This document shows, in pieces, positions 25,916 through 38,171 of a DNA stretch of 64,000 nucleotides (position 1 is the stretch's first letter; each line of letters starts with the position of its first letter). The position numbers and the translations under genes were made by a program. The notes beneath the pieces are model-generated. The model was not told where the DNA came from. It did not search any database and saw only the letters and a program-made list of their open reading frames with translations. The stretch comes from Massilia arenae (lineage in GTDB: Bacteria; Pseudomonadota; Gammaproteobacteria; Burkholderiales; Burkholderiaceae_D). The DNA is taken from positions 1 through 64,000 of the forward strand of contig NZ_VPFD01000023.1 of the NCBI RefSeq assembly GCF_008014745.1, in the 5' to 3' direction.

Positions 25916-26842
25916 TCAGGCCGGCGCCGCGGTCGAGATCAGGCGCTCCGGCGCCAGGATCGCATACTCGCCCAGCTGGCCGGTGCCGAGCAGGCGGCCG
26001 TCGTGGTAGATGCGCACCCTGCCCTGTTGTTCCGGCACGGCGAAGTTCTCCTTGCCCAGGGCCAGGCGCTGGCCCTGCAGGAAGCGCTTCGCCAGTTCCG
26101 GCGTCAGCTCGATGGCCGGGAAGGTCGACAGCAGCGCGTCCACTGGCCGCAGCAGCGACAGGGGATCGGGATGGGTCAGCAGATCGTCCAGCGTGATCAT
26201 GCCGGTGACGTCCAGCGCACCGACCTCGATCCGGCGCAGCGCGTTCAGGTGCGCTCCACAGCCGAGTGCGGCGCCGATGTCTTCGCCCAGCACGCGCACA
26301 TAAGTGCCCTTGCTGCACGTGACGCGGATCTTCAGGAATGGCGCCTGGTAGTCGATCATCGACAGTGCGTGGATGGTCACCGGCCGCGCCTCGCGCTCGA
26401 GCGTGATGCCCTCGCGCGCATATTCGTACAGGGCCTTGCCGTCGCGCTTGAGCGCCGAGTACATCGGCGGCACCTGCTGGATCGGACCGCGGAAACGCGC
26501 CAGCGCCGCCTCGATCTGCTCGATCGTGACGTCGACCGGCAGGGTCTCGATCGCCTCGCCTTCGGTGTCGCCCGTCGTCGTCATGATGCCCAGGTGAACC
26601 GTGGCTTCATAGGTCTTGTCGGCCTCGAGCAGGTCTTGCGAGAACTTGGTCGCTTCACCGAAGCACAGCGGCAGCAAGCCGGTGGCGAACGGGTCGAGCG
26701 TGCCGGTGTGGCCGGCCTTCTTCGCGTTCAGCACGCGCTTGGCCTTGATCAGGGCGTCGTTCGACGACAGGCCGACCGGCTTGTCGAGCAGCAGCACGCC
26801 ATTGACCAGGTCGCGCGGTTTTTTCGCGGGACGTCCGTTCAC
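25916..26842 (-). CDS. truB: tRNA pseudouridine-55 synthase TruB
   Basis: TruB makes pseudouridine 55 in the T-loop of tRNAs. The 308-residue protein has the catalytic motif [20 protein letters not shown] with the nucleophile Asp50. It also has the family segments [36 protein letters not shown] and [21 protein letters not shown], and a C-terminal PUA-like region. The start overlaps the rbfA stop (ATGA), so it is translated with the nusA-infB-rbfA operon. Confidence 0.96.
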   Translation of the reverse strand: MNGRPAKKPRDLVNGVLLLDKPVGLSSNDALIKAKRVLNAKKAGHTGTLDPFATGLLPLCFGEATKFSQDLLEADKTYEATVHLGIMTTTGDTEGEAIETLPVDVTIEQIEAALARFRGPIQQVPPMYSALKRDGKALYEYAREGITLEREARPVTIHALSMIDYQAPFLKIRVTCSKGTYVRVLGEDIGAALGCGAHLNALRRIEVGALDVTGMITLDDLLTHPDPLSLLRPVDALLSTFPAIELTPELAKRFLQGQRLALGKENFAVPEQQGRVRIYHDGRLLGTGQLGEYAILAPERLISTAAPA

Positions 26843-27279
26843 TCTTTGTCCGCCGGGTCGGCTGCCTGAACGTCGGGATGCAATTCGGGATTCGACTCCG
26901 GATCGTCCTTGGCGCGGGTGGCGTTGGCCTGGTCGATCAGGGCCGACATCGCCAGGCCGCGCACGGTCGAGGTGTCGTGCAGGAAGTGCAGCGACGGCAG
27001 CGTATGGATGTGCAGGCGCTTGCCCAGCATATTGCGCAGGTAGCCGGAGGCCTTGTTCAAGCCTTCCAGGGTCTGGCGCACGTCTTCCGCGCTGTCCTTG
27101 AGCAGGGTGAAATAGATCTTGGCGTGGGCGTAGTCCGGGGTCAGCTGGACTTCGCTGATTGTGACCATGCCGACGCGCGGGTCCTTCAGTTCGAAGGCGA
27201 TGAGTTCCGACAAATCCTTCTGGATCTGGTCGGCCACGCGCAGGCCGCGCTGTGGAATGCTTTTACTGTGTTTAGCCAT
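26839..27279 (-). CDS. rbfA: 30S ribosome-binding factor RbfA
   Basis: RbfA binds immature 30S subunits and is needed for 16S 5'-end maturation. The 146-residue protein has [49 protein letters not shown] and the KH-like [20 protein letters not shown], followed by an acidic tail. It lies between infB and truB, as is normal. A 241-base gap from infB contains that gene's terminator and a repeat pair. Confidence 0.95.
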   Translation of the reverse strand: MAKHSKSIPQRGLRVADQIQKDLSELIAFELKDPRVGMVTISEVQLTPDYAHAKIYFTLLKDSAEDVRQTLEGLNKASGYLRNMLGKRLHIHTLPSLHFLHDTSTVRGLAMSALIDQANATRAKDDPESNPELHPDVQAADPADKE

Positions 27280-27308
27280 GATGGTTCACTACTTTATTCT
27301 TTTGTTAG

Positions 27309-27414
27309 CGTCGTCCCCGCGCAGGCGGGGACCCAAGTTTTTTAGCTCAGCAGCTGCGCTTGCGGGTAACGGTCAAGCGAACAAACCTGGGTTCCCGCCT
27401 TCGCGGGAACGACG
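27309..27414. repeat. Pair of inverted REP-like palindromic repeats
   Basis: Two near-identical units of about 32 bases lie head to head: 27309-27340 (core GTCCCCGCGCAGGCGGGGAC) and 27383-27414 (core GTTCCCGCCTTCGCGGGAAC). Each is itself a palindrome with an arm of about 8 bases, followed by the CCCAAGTTT / CCTGGGTTT motif. Dispersed intergenic palindromes of this type are known from many proteobacteria. No further copy was noticed in the window. Confidence 0.75.
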
Positions 27415-27448
27415 TGCTCGGGCCGGTGGGCGCCCCGTTCCTGTACGG

Positions 27449-27498
27449 ATAAAAAAGGGCCAGGCCCTCCGCGGCATTGCCGCGAAGCGTCCTGGCCC
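27449..27498 (-). terminator. Intrinsic terminator after infB
   Basis: On the minus strand an outer stem GGGCCAGG (27498-27491) / CCTGGCCC (27464-27457) encloses an inner palindrome (27470-27484) and is followed by six T's (27456-27451). It begins about 22 bases after the infB stop. Read-through would be needed for rbfA-truB unless those have their own promoter. Confidence 0.8.
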
Positions 27499-27520
27499 CA
27501 TGGTACGCCAACGGCGTGAC

Positions 27521-30352
27521 TTACAGCGTACGCGCCACTTCGGTGACTTCGAACACCTCCAGGACGTCGCCGACCTGGATTTCGTTGTTGCCCTTCAGCG
27601 ACAGACCGCACTCGAGACCGGCGCGCACTTCTTTCGCGTCGTCCTTGAAGCGTTTCAGCGAATCGATCTCGCCGGTCCAGATCACGATATTGTTGCGCAG
27701 CAGGCGAACCGACGAGGAACGCTTGACCACGCCATCGGTGACCAGGCAGCCCGCAATCGCGCCGACCTTCGACACCAGGATGACCTGGCGAATCTCGACC
27801 TGGCCGGTGATGGTCTCGCGCTTTTCTGGCGCCAGCATACCCGACAGTGCGGTCTTGATCTCGTCGATCGCATCGTAAATGATGCTGTAGTAACGGATGT
27901 CGACACCGTTCGCTTCGGCCAGCTTGCGCGCCTGGGCGTCGGCACGGGCATTGAAGCCGATGATGACTGCCTTCGACGCGGTTGCCAGGTTGACGTCCGA
28001 CTCGGTGATGCCGCCGACCGCGGCGTGCACGATCTGCACCCGGACTTCGGAAGTCGACAACTTCTGCAGCGAGCCGACCAGCGCTTCCTGCGAACCCTGC
28101 ACGTCGGTCTTGACGATCAGCGGCAGGTTCTTGACTTCGCCTTCGGCCATCTGCTCGAACATGTTCTCGAGTTTCGCGGCTTGCTGCTTGGCCAGTTTCA
28201 CGTCACGGAACTTACCTTGACGGAACAGGGCGATTTCACGCGCCTTGCGCTCGTCGGCCATGACCATGACTTCTTCACCGGCGCTCGGCACTTCGGTCAG
28301 GCCCTGGATCTCGACCGGAATCGATGGACCGGCTGCGGCGATCGTCTTGCCGTTTTCGTCCAGCATGGCACGAACGCGACCGAACGAGGAACCGGCCAGC
28401 ACGACGTCGCCGCGCTTCAAGGTACCCGACTGCACCAGGATCGTCGCGACCGGGCCACGGCCCTTGTCCAGACGGGCCTCGACCACCAGGCCACGGGCCG
28501 GGGCTTCGGTTGGCGCCTTCAGTTCCAGCACTTCGGCCTGCAGCAGCACTTGCTCGAGCAGGTCGTCGACGCCGGTACCGATCTTGGCCGACACTGGCAC
28601 GAATGGCGACTCGCCACCGTATTCTTCCGGCACCACGCCTTCGGCGACCAGCTCTTGCGTCACACGGTCGGTGTTGGCGCCCGGCTTGTCGATCTTGTTG
28701 ATCGCCACCACCAGTGGGACACCAGCGGCTTTTGCGTGAGCAATCGCCTCTTTGGTTTGCGGCATCACGCCGTCGTCCGCAGCCACCACCAGGATGACGA
28801 TGTCGGTCGCCTTGGCGCCACGGGCACGCATCGCGGTGAACGCTTCGTGGCCCGGGGTATCCAGGAAAGTGATCATGCCGCGCGGGGTGTCCACGTGGTA
28901 TGCACCGATGTGCTGGGTAATGCCGCCGGCTTCGCCCGAAGCGACTTTCGCACGACGGATGTAGTCCAGCAGCGAGGTCTTACCATGGTCGACGTGACCC
29001 ATGACGGTGACCACCGGTGCGCGCGAGCTCGATTCGTACTCGGTGTGCTCGCCCTGGTCGGCCAGCAGCGCTTCCGGATCGTCCTCGGCGGCGGCGAAGG
29101 CCTTGTGGCCCATCTCTTCCACCAGGATCATCGCGGTTTCCTGATCCAGCACCTGGTTGATGGTGCACATCTGGCCCAGCTTCATCAGCTGCTTGATGAC
29201 CTCGGATGCCTTGACCGACATCTTGTGGGCCAGTTCGGCCACGGTGATGGTTTCAGGAACGTGGACGTCCTTCACGATCGCCTCGGTAGGCGCCTGGAAG
29301 TTCGATTCACGATCGTCGCCATGACCGCGACGGCCGCCACGGCCACCGCTGCGCCAGCCGTCACGGCCACCGCCGCCGGCAGGTGCGCCACGGGTTTTCA
29401 GGCCGGTGCCGCCACGCTTCTTGTCGTCCGACCAGGTCGACGACACATTGGCCGACTTGATCGACTTCTTGTCGCCCGGCTTCTTGGCGTCGTCCTTCTT
29501 GACTTCGCCCGGTTTTTTATCCGCAGGCTTGTGCAGCGTGCCGGCGGGAGCCGCCGGAGCGGCTGGCTTGGCGACCGGTTCCGGCGCCTTGATCACGCGG
29601 CGCGGCTGGCTCATCATGAGCTTGATCTGCGCCACTTCATCGGCCACGGCCTTGCGTGCACGCTCGGTGGCGGCAGCGCGCTCGGCAGCTTCCTTGGCAG
29701 CGACTTCTTTCGCAGCCTTGGCGTCGTCGGCAACTTTCTTGGCGGCCTCATCGGCGCCAGCAGCGGCTTCCTTGCCGGCAGCAGCTTCCTTGGCGGCAGC
29801 AGCAACAGCGGCCTTTTCGGCGGCGTCGCGCTTGGCCTGTTCGGCAGCTTCGCGCTTGGCCTGCTCTTCAGCGGCCGCGGCTTGCGCCTTTTCTTCGGCT
29901 TCCAGCTTGGCCAGGCGTTCCTGCTTTTCACGCAGGTCAGCTTCCTGACGGGCGATCAGCTCGTTCTGGCGGGCCGCATCTTCTTCGCGGCGCGCCTGTT
30001 CGGCAGGGTCGATCACCTGTTCTTCGGCCGCCTTGGTCGTGACCAGGTCGTCGCGCTGCACGAAGGTGCGCTTCTTGCGGACTTCGACCTGGATGGTGCG
30101 CGATTTACCCGACGAATCGGCTTGCTTGATTTCGCTGGTTTCCTTGCGCGTCACCGTGATCTTCTTTTTCTCGCCGGTATCGGCTGCGCCGTGGGTACGG
30201 CGCAGATGGTTCAGCAGCTTGTCCTTATCATCTTTCGACAAGGGATCTGACGTCGAGCTTTTCTCGACGCCGGCCGAACGCAGCTGGGTCAGCAGCAGGT
30301 CTGCAGGCATCTTCAGCTCGGTGGCAAATTGGGCTACGTTGTTACTCGCCAT
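27521..30352 (-). CDS. infB: Translation initiation factor IF-2
   Basis: IF-2 places initiator tRNA on the 30S subunit and promotes 50S joining. The 943-residue protein has an N-terminal IF2_N domain ([23 protein letters not shown]). A long charged Ala/Glu/Lys helical linker follows (about residues 110-300), then a Gly/Arg-rich patch (about 315-345) and a second IF2_N-like domain. The G domain has G1 [17 protein letters not shown]3 DTPGHEAF and G4 NKIDK. The C-terminal beta-barrel domains end in [16 protein letters not shown]. It lies 44 bases after nusA. Confidence 0.98.
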   Translation of the reverse strand: MASNNVAQFATELKMPADLLLTQLRSAGVEKSSTSDPLSKDDKDKLLNHLRRTHGAADTGEKKKITVTRKETSEIKQADSSGKSRTIQVEVRKKRTFVQRDDLVTTKAAEEQVIDPAEQARREEDAARQNELIARQEADLREKQERLAKLEAEEKAQAAAAEEQAKREAAEQAKRDAAEKAAVAAAAKEAAAGKEAAAGADEAAKKVADDAKAAKEVAAKEAAERAAATERARKAVADEVAQIKLMMSQPRRVIKAPEPVAKPAAPAAPAGTLHKPADKKPGEVKKDDAKKPGDKKSIKSANVSSTWSDDKKRGGTGLKTRGAPAGGGGRDGWRSGGRGGRRGHGDDRESNFQAPTEAIVKDVHVPETITVAELAHKMSVKASEVIKQLMKLGQMCTINQVLDQETAMILVEEMGHKAFAAAEDDPEALLADQGEHTEYESSSRAPVVTVMGHVDHGKTSLLDYIRRAKVASGEAGGITQHIGAYHVDTPRGMITFLDTPGHEAFTAMRARGAKATDIVILVVAADDGVMPQTKEAIAHAKAAGVPLVVAINKIDKPGANTDRVTQELVAEGVVPEEYGGESPFVPVSAKIGTGVDDLLEQVLLQAEVLELKAPTEAPARGLVVEARLDKGRGPVATILVQSGTLKRGDVVLAGSSFGRVRAMLDENGKTIAAAGPSIPVEIQGLTEVPSAGEEVMVMADERKAREIALFRQGKFRDVKLAKQQAAKLENMFEQMAEGEVKNLPLIVKTDVQGSQEALVGSLQKLSTSEVRVQIVHAAVGGITESDVNLATASKAVIIGFNARADAQARKLAEANGVDIRYYSIIYDAIDEIKTALSGMLAPEKRETITGQVEIRQVILVSKVGAIAGCLVTDGVVKRSSSVRLLRNNIVIWTGEIDSLKRFKDDAKEVRAGLECGLSLKGNNEIQVGDVLEVFEVTEVARTL

Positions 30353-30396
30353 TCAGTCCTCTTTTCTACGTGTCGCGACAGATGATAAAGAAATTT

Positions 30397-32447
<2,051 letters not shown>

Positions 32448-32479
32448 GGCACTTCTCCAGGGCTTTAAAACGATTTACC

Positions 32480-32510
32480 AAAAAAAAAATGGGCATCTGC
32501 CCATCTTTTT
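32480..32510 (-). terminator. Terminator-like hairpin in the rimP leader
   Basis: On the minus strand ATGGGC / GCCCAT around a 4-base loop (32504-32489) is followed by ten T's, ending 32 bases before the rimP start codon. It is flanked by an A-run on the other side, so it is bidirectional in form. Since it lies after the promoter and before the first gene, it may attenuate the operon. Confidence 0.65.
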
Positions 32511-32608
32511 GTACTTACAACCCAACCAGATGAAAGCACTTGCACCAGTGTCACGCGAATCTCGACTCGCGGATACAACATTCGGGAAGGACTTCGATTA
32601 GGCTGCAA

Positions 32609-32637
32609 ATTATACTGCTTTTCCACCTCTCTCGCAA
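32609..32637 (-). promoter_or_regulatory. Promoter of rimP-nusA-infB operon
   Basis: On the minus strand TTGCGA (32637-32632), a 17-base spacer and a perfect TATAAT (32614-32609) make a good sigma-70 promoter. Transcription would start near 32602, leaving a leader of about 155 bases before the rimP GTG. Confidence 0.75.
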
Positions 32638-32763
32638 TCTCCATACCACAAATGAGATTTTAAACAACAGTTGGCGAGATGATATGGGCTACGAAACATT
32701 TTACGCCGATCGGACGGCGGATGCGCGGCCTGCGCGTCCTTGCGCAGGCCGGTCAACCCGAGC

Positions 32764-34758
32764 TTAGCCGCGACGGCCGCGGCGCGGCAGGCCGTGTTCC
32801 GAGCCGCGCGGGCCCTGGCCGCCACGACGACCGCCACCACCGCTGCCGGCGAAGCCGAAGGTCGTCTGCAGCGGGTCCGGCTGGCGCGGACGGCTGCTGC
32901 TGGCGCCGCTGTTGCCACCGCCTTTGCCGCCACCAGCGGCCGCGCCACGGCCCTTGCCGCCACCCTGACCGCCCTGACCACCGAAGCCGCCCTGGCGACC
33001 GCCGGCAGGCTTGCCGCCCGGCACTGGGCCGTTCAGGATGCCCTGGCCACGGGTGCTGCCGACGCGCGCCACCTGCGGGCCGAAAGGATCGACGTTGCGG
33101 TTGGCGTCGGCGCGGTCGATGCGATTGCCGTCGCTGCGGTCGTTGCTGCGTTCGGCGCCATGGTTGACCTCGGCGCGCATGCCATTCGGACGCGGGCCCT
33201 TGCCCTTGTGGCCGCCCTTGACGTGCTTCTCGGGAGCAGCGCCCTTCTTTTCGACGCCGAAGGCCGTCATCAGCGCGCGCACATCGTTTTCCTCGAACTC
33301 TTCCCAGCGACCACGCTTGAGGCCGCTCGGCAGGGTCATGGCGCCGTAGCGGGTGCGGATCAGGCGCGAAACGGTCAGGCCGACCGCCTCGAACATGCGG
33401 CGCACCTCGCGGTTACGGCCTTCGCCGATCACCACGCGGTACCAGCGGTTGATGCCTTCGCCGCCGCCGTTCTGGATCTTCGAGAACGCGGCCTTGCCGT
33501 CGTCCAGCTCGACGCCGGACAGCAGCTTCTGGCGCATGCCTTCTTCGAGCTCGCCCAGGGTGCGCACCGCGTATTCGCGGTCGATGTTGTAGCGCGGGTG
33601 CATCAGCCGGTTGGCCAGGTCGCCCGAGGTCGTAAACAGCAGCAGGCCTTCGGTATTGAAGTCGAGGCGGCCGACGGCCAGCCACTTGCCGGCCTTCATG
33701 GTCGGCAGGCGGTCGAACACCGATGGACGGCCTTCCGGATCGTCATGGCTGACGATCTCGCCGGCCGGCTTGTGGTAGACCAGCACGCGCGGTGGCTTGC
33801 TGCTCACGCGGCGCTGGATCAGCTTGCCGTTGATGCGGACCGCGTCGGTCGGCAGGATGCGCTGGCCGATATGGGCCGGCTCGCCATTGACCGACACGCG
33901 GCCGGCGACGATCAGGTCTTCCATGTCGCGGCGCGAACCCAGGCCGGCCTCGGCCAGCACCTTGTGCAGCTTCGGCGCATCGTCGTCGGCGGTCAGGTCG
34001 CGGCGCACCGGCTTTGCCTGGACATTGCTGCGCGCGCCTTCGTTGGCGTCGAAGTCGTCCGAGGTCACGAAGGAGAACACATTGTCGGCTTCGCTGCCCG
34101 GCTGCTGCTTGCCACCCCTGCCCTGCGGCTGCTGCTTGCCGCCGCGGCCGATCTGCTTGGCCGGACGTCCGCCCTCGGTTGGACGAGCGCTTTGCTGGGT
34201 CGGACGGCCGCTTTGCTGGCCGCGCTTGCCCTGCTTGGGCTGGCCGCGGCCGCGTGCATCTTGCTTACCTTCTTGATTACCCTCTTGCGCGCCTTCCGGC
34301 GCAGCATCGACGCCAGCGTCGGGCGCCGGAGCGGCCTGCTCGGCGACAGCCGGCGCGGCGGCCTGCTGCAGCGCTTCGCGTTCGGCGCGCTTTTCGCGCA
34401 TCTGGCGCGGGCCGCGCGGCTTGCGCGCTTCCTGGGCCGGGGCGACGTCGGCGGTGGCCGGCGCTTCGGCTGCTGCCGGCGCGGCGGCCGACTCGTCTTT
34501 CGCGGCCTTGGTGGCGCGCGGCTTGCGGGCCTTCGGCGCCGGCGCTTCGGCGGCCGGCGCAGCCTGCTCGGCGGCGACCGGCTCGGCGGCGACGGCCGCC
34601 TTGCGGGTGCGCTTCGGCTTGGCCGGCGCCTCGGCCGCTACGGCCTCGCCTGGCGCAGTGTCGGCAACGGCGGCCGCCTTGCGCGTACGCTTCGGCTTGG
34701 CTGCTGCTGGCTCGCCTGCATCCACAGGCTTGGTCTCGTTTTGTTCAGTTGGGTTCAT
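32764..34758 (-). CDS. rluB: 23S rRNA pseudouridine-2605 synthase RluB, with long tails
   Basis: RluB-family enzymes modify U2605 of 23S rRNA. The core has an S4 RNA-binding domain ([31 protein letters not shown]) and the catalytic [20 protein letters not shown], then [15 protein letters not shown] and [27 protein letters not shown]. The protein has 664 residues against about 290 in E. coli. It has an N-terminal Ala/Lys/Pro-rich tail of about 225 residues with two KPKRTRKAA repeats, and a C-terminal tail of about 150 residues rich in Gly and Arg. I chose the ATG at 34758, which overlaps the scpB end by 14 bases; an earlier codon would overlap it by 86. Confidence 0.9.
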   Translation of the reverse strand: MNPTEQNETKPVDAGEPAAAKPKRTRKAAAVADTAPGEAVAAEAPAKPKRTRKAAVAAEPVAAEQAAPAAEAPAPKARKPRATKAAKDESAAAPAAAEAPATADVAPAQEARKPRGPRQMREKRAEREALQQAAAPAVAEQAAPAPDAGVDAAPEGAQEGNQEGKQDARGRGQPKQGKRGQQSGRPTQQSARPTEGGRPAKQIGRGGKQQPQGRGGKQQPGSEADNVFSFVTSDDFDANEGARSNVQAKPVRRDLTADDDAPKLHKVLAEAGLGSRRDMEDLIVAGRVSVNGEPAHIGQRILPTDAVRINGKLIQRRVSSKPPRVLVYHKPAGEIVSHDDPEGRPSVFDRLPTMKAGKWLAVGRLDFNTEGLLLFTTSGDLANRLMHPRYNIDREYAVRTLGELEEGMRQKLLSGVELDDGKAAFSKIQNGGGEGINRWYRVVIGEGRNREVRRMFEAVGLTVSRLIRTRYGAMTLPSGLKRGRWEEFEENDVRALMTAFGVEKKGAAPEKHVKGGHKGKGPRPNGMRAEVNHGAERSNDRSDGNRIDRADANRNVDPFGPQVARVGSTRGQGILNGPVPGGKPAGGRQGGFGGQGGQGGGKGRGAAAGGGKGGGNSGASSSRPRQPDPLQTTFGFAGSGGGGRRGGQGPRGSEHGLPRRGRRG

Positions 34759-35485
34759 CGTTCGTGTCTTTATTGTGCTGACCCGCCTCGGCAATCCCGT
34801 CATCAAGCGTGTCGCGGATCGGAACTTCAACGGGTGAAGTAGCTAAATCTATATCATCGGCGGGCGCGGAGGCGCCCACCTTGTCAAAATTGTCGTTCAA
34901 TGCCGCCTCGAGGGCTTCCAGGCTGCGGCTGTCGGGGCCTTCGGCCAGCGGTTGCAGGGGCGGCAGCTGCGACAGCGACGCCAGGCCCAGGTCGTCCAGG
35001 AACTGGCGCGTGGTACCCAGCAGCGCCGGCCGCCCCACCACTTCGCGGTGGCCGAGGACGTCGATCCAGCCGCGGTCTTCCAGCATCTTGACGGTCTGCG
35101 AATTGACCGCGACGCCGCGGATCTCTTCGATGTCGCCGCGCGTGACTGGCTGGCGGTAGGCGATGATCGCCAGCGTTTCCAGCGTCGCCCGCGAATACCT
35201 GGGCGGCTTTTCGGGCGACAGCCGGTCGAGATAGGGCTTCATCTCGGGACGGCTCTGGAAGCGCCAGCCCGATGCCAGGCTGACGATCTCGATGCCTCGC
35301 CCATCCCAGTCCTGGCGCAGTTCTTCCAGCAAGATTTTGATCGTATCGGCGCCGACGCCGGCGCCAACCTGCCGTCCTTGCAGGTCGACCTCGGCGAACA
35401 GTTTCTTCATGCCATGGATCGACATCGGCTCGCGGGCGCATAGCAAGGCGGTTTCGAGGACTCTCTTGGCCTCGTCAGTATTCAT
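34745..35485 (-). CDS. scpB: Segregation and condensation protein ScpB
   Basis: ScpB is the winged-helix partner of ScpA and Smc in chromosome condensation. The 246-residue protein has [104 protein letters not shown] in pieces typical of ScpB, and [23 protein letters not shown]. It ends in a disordered acidic tail. scpA is not adjacent. It is coupled to rluB by a 14-base overlap. Confidence 0.95.
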   Translation of the reverse strand: MNTDEAKRVLETALLCAREPMSIHGMKKLFAEVDLQGRQVGAGVGADTIKILLEELRQDWDGRGIEIVSLASGWRFQSRPEMKPYLDRLSPEKPPRYSRATLETLAIIAYRQPVTRGDIEEIRGVAVNSQTVKMLEDRGWIDVLGHREVVGRPALLGTTRQFLDDLGLASLSQLPPLQPLAEGPDSRSLEALEAALNDNFDKVGASAPADDIDLATSPVEVPIRDTLDDGIAEAGQHNKDTNDEPN

Positions 35486-35928
35486 ATCGCGATGTCGTCA
35501 ATCAAACAATTCGGCCAATCGGGGTCGGGACAGCATCAATGCGAGTGACGCGCATGCCTGCATGCCATGCGCCGGCCTTGCCTGCGCTCTGCTGCCTGAA
35601 ACCGGAATCCGTGGGCCCGGCGCGCTGAGCACCGGAGCTATTACATGGCGGGCAAGGAACCCGCCAGGGGCAACCCGCCTGCGCGACGGGCCGCTGGTGT
35701 TGATCTTCATTGCGAAACGAGGAACTCGGCGAGACTCGGCGAAACCCGGCAAAACTCTACTGTCTCTCAGGCACGCCCGCGATCGGGGCTTCGCCGGGGA
35801 GCGACTTGTGTTGCACGAGAGTGCGGCACGCGAGCGGACGACGTCGTTTCTTCCAACTGGCGGCCATTGTAACCGATAAAACCCCGCAGCGGACAAGGGG
35901 GCGGCGCTGCGATGCGCGCCTATTTGCG
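35486..35928. other. Intergenic region between scpB and glk (no gene seen)
   Basis: About 440 bases without a supportable gene. The minus strand has a 70-codon open frame from 35710 that ends 12 bases before scpB, but it has no ribosome site and no recognisable protein features. Two close direct repeats, CTCGGCGAGACTCGGCGAAAC, here split as CTCGGCGAGA and CTCGGCGAAA, lie near 35725-35745. The scpB promoter must lie here, but no clear -35/-10 pair was found. Confidence 0.5.
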
Positions 35929-36942
35929 TCAGTCGGACAGTTTTTCCGACAAAATCGCCGATACGCCAAGGAATGCGGGATACTCGGCGGTGATCACATA
36001 GGTCGGCACGTCGGCCAGGTAACGGACGAAACGCCCCTTCTGTTCGAAGCGGCGGCGGAACGAGGAACGGTCGAAGCGCTCCCCAAGACGCGGCACGATG
36101 CCGCCGCCGATGTACACGCCGCCCTGGGCGCCGAGGGTGACGGCGAGATTGCCGGCCACGGTGCCGAGCATGCCGCAAAAGGCTTCCAGCACTTCGTCGC
36201 ACAGCGCACATTCACCCGTGAGCGCACGGCGCGAGATCTCGGCCGCGCCGAGGCGCTCGCCGGGACGGCCGGCGCGCTCGGCCAGCGCACGGTAGATGAG
36301 CTCGACGCCGGCGCCGGACAGGAAGCGCTCGAACGAGACGTGTTCGAACTCGCGCCAGGCATATTGCAGGATCGCGATTTCCTGCTCGTTCACAGGCGCG
36401 AAGCTGACGTGGCCGCCTTCGCTGCGCAGCGCGGTCCAGCTGTCGCCGCACGGCACCAGGCCGGAAACGCCGAGGCCGGTGCCGGCGCCCAGCAGGCCCA
36501 GCGCCGCGTCCGGCTGCGGCGTGCCGCCGCCCACCTGGCGCTTTTGCTCGCCCAGGTGCGGCAGCGAACGGGCCAGGGCCGAGAAATCGTTGACCACCAG
36601 CAGGATCTCGAAACCGCATTCCTGCCGCAAGGCTTCAGTAGAAAATTCCCAGTGATGATTAGTCATGCGCACATAGTCGCCGCTCACCGGGTTGGCGATG
36701 GCGATTGCGGCGTGACGAATCGGCGCCGCGCTGCAAGCCTTGACCGCCGCACTGCCCAGGTAGGCGCGCATGGCCTCGCCCAGGGTCGCATAGTCGGCGC
36801 AAGGCAGCACCTCGACCGCCTCGAGCCGGCCCGGACCCAGTTCCAGCACGAAGCGGCAGTTGGTGCCGCCGACATCGGCAAGCAGGCGGGCGCCGCCGCG
36901 GTGAAGGCGGTCGGTGGATGGGTTGAGCGGGGAGGCAGTCAT
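35929..36942 (-). CDS. glk: Glucokinase
   Basis: Glk phosphorylates cytoplasmic glucose with ATP. The 337-residue protein (E. coli 321) has the nucleotide-binding [19 protein letters not shown], the segment [16 protein letters not shown] with the catalytic Asp, [19 protein letters not shown] and the C-terminal [35 protein letters not shown] in parts, all of the bacterial Glk (not ROK) type. It stands alone; no transporter or pathway gene is adjacent. It lies about 190 bases downstream of the DedA-like gene on the same strand. Confidence 0.93.
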   Translation of the reverse strand: MTASPLNPSTDRLHRGGARLLADVGGTNCRFVLELGPGRLEAVEVLPCADYATLGEAMRAYLGSAAVKACSAAPIRHAAIAIANPVSGDYVRMTNHHWEFSTEALRQECGFEILLVVNDFSALARSLPHLGEQKRQVGGGTPQPDAALGLLGAGTGLGVSGLVPCGDSWTALRSEGGHVSFAPVNEQEIAILQYAWREFEHVSFERFLSGAGVELIYRALAERAGRPGERLGAAEISRRALTGECALCDEVLEAFCGMLGTVAGNLAVTLGAQGGVYIGGGIVPRLGERFDRSSFRRRFEQKGRFVRYLADVPTYVITAEYPAFLGVSAILSEKLSD

Positions 36943-37135
36943 GGTGGAGCGTGATTAAGAGACGCCCAAGCTTACTAAATTTTTTGCCCTCAAGACAAGT
37001 GTTTTCTGTAGTTTAGGTACACCACCCGCAACAGGGCGGATGAAAACACGCCGCCCGCCTATCAGTGCGAAGTAGTAGAACTACTTTTTTATGACAGTTG
37101 GAGAGCATCGCGCCACCTGCCGGGCAGCGTGCCGG

Positions 37136-38080
37136 TCAGCAAGTCGCCGGATCGAGCTCGGGATCGTTGCCGCGCTGGGCATTCCAGGCGTCGAGCCCGC
37201 CCTTAAGCGGTCGGGCACGGTGGAAACCGTTGACCATGAACTGGCGCGCCACTTCGGCGGCGGTGACGTCGTCCGGACAGCTGCAATAGACGACGATGTG
37301 GCGGTCGCGGTCGAGCGAGGCCATCAGGTGTTCGGGCTGGCAGGCCTTGAAGATCACCGCGCCCGGGATCGCGGCTTCCATCTGTTGCGCGCTCAGGCTG
37401 CGCGCATCGATGATCACCGGATCGTGGCCGGCGTCGATCAGGGCCAGCACCTCGTCGATGTCGATGCGCTCGATCGCGCTGCGCGAGCGGTGGCGGCGCC
37501 GTTCGGCATACTTGAAGGCGATGAACAGGGCCAGCAAGCCGGCCACGATGGTCAGCGCCGTGCTGCCCATGGTCGAGAGCGTATCGAGCACGCCGTCGAC
37601 GCTGTTATGGAACCAGACGCCGAGCAGGATGCCGGTGCCGCTCCAGAGCGCCGCGCCGCTCACCGCATACAGCAGGAACAGGCGCGGGTTGACGCCCATG
37701 GCGCCCGACAGCGGCGCCGCGATGGTATTGAAGCCGGGGACGAACTTGGACACCAGCAGCGACTTGACGCCGAACTTGCTGAAGCGGTCTTCGGTCTGGT
37801 TGACGCAGGAATCGGGGGACAGCGAGATCTTGCACAGCAGCCGCAGGATGCGCTTGCCGTAGAAGCGGCCGGCGCGGAACCAGAACGCGTCGCAGATCAG
37901 GCAGGCCAGGATGGCCGCCATCCATACCATCTGCCAGCTCACGTCGGCGGTGACCGAGAGCGCGCCGGCCACGATCAGGACCGGGTAGGCGGGTATGGGC
38001 AGACCGAACTGTTCGACGAGGACGATGCCGAACACGATCAGCACGCCATAGACTTGGAGGAGTTCGGCTAGCTGGGGCAT
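37136..38080 (-). CDS. DedA-family membrane protein fused to a rhodanese domain
   Basis: The 314-residue protein joins two domains. Residues 1-200 are a DedA/SNARE-associated (VTT) membrane domain with LVEQFGLPIPAYPVLIVAGAL, FRAGRFYGKRILRLLCKI, and the conserved SKFVPGFNTIAAPLSGAMG followed by further membrane helices. Residues about 210-305 are a rhodanese domain with IDIDEVLALIDAGHDPVIIDARS and VVYCSCPDDVTAAEVARQF, where the first Cys of CSC is the likely catalytic residue. DedA proteins are linked to undecaprenyl-phosphate or phospholipid scrambling; what the sulfur-transfer domain adds is not known to me. An AT-rich sequence with TAATAT lies just upstream. Confidence 0.88.
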   Translation of the reverse strand: MPQLAELLQVYGVLIVFGIVLVEQFGLPIPAYPVLIVAGALSVTADVSWQMVWMAAILACLICDAFWFRAGRFYGKRILRLLCKISLSPDSCVNQTEDRFSKFGVKSLLVSKFVPGFNTIAAPLSGAMGVNPRLFLLYAVSGAALWSGTGILLGVWFHNSVDGVLDTLSTMGSTALTIVAGLLALFIAFKYAERRRHRSRSAIERIDIDEVLALIDAGHDPVIIDARSLSAQQMEAAIPGAVIFKACQPEHLMASLDRDRHIVVYCSCPDDVTAAEVARQFMVNGFHRARPLKGGLDAWNAQRGNDPELDPATC

Positions 38081-38171
38081 TTTTGTATATTAGCGCAATT
38101 GTGTGGTCGGCACAGGAACACCCCCTATTCCCTTTGGCGTAAGCGCAACGCCGGGGACGGATGAGCGAATT

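Larger units (their letters stand above)
32448..32755 (-). other. rimP leader and rluB downstream region (no gene)
   Basis: This stretch of about 310 bases has no convincing gene and no tRNA. Read on the minus strand, it holds first a GC hairpin after rluB (CGGCCTGCGC / GCGCAGGCCG, 32726-32751, no T-run), then a promoter (32637-32609), then a leader of about 155 bases with a small CGCGA/TCGCG hairpin and a terminator-like hairpin (32504-32480) 33 bases before rimP. Confidence 0.7.

Noticed and set aside
27161-30250. A 1029-codon open frame on the + strand opposite infB
   Set aside because: It is the GC-driven mirror of infB. It has runs of His/Leu/Val and no recognisable domain, while the minus strand gives a complete IF-2.
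32465-32581. A 38-codon frame in the rimP leader, running through the terminator
   Set aside because: No ribosome site, no enrichment of any regulatory amino acid, and the T-run simply reads as Phe codons. Not enough for a leader peptide.
35498-35710. A 70-codon minus-strand frame just upstream of scpB
   Set aside because: Arg/Pro/Ala-rich composition typical of non-coding high-GC DNA, no ribosome site and no recognisable features.
37067-37089. AAGTAG...CTACTT with a T-run, looking like a terminator on the + strand
   Set aside because: AT-rich short stem, and no + strand gene precedes it; the neighbouring genes are on the minus strand, where no T-run follows.
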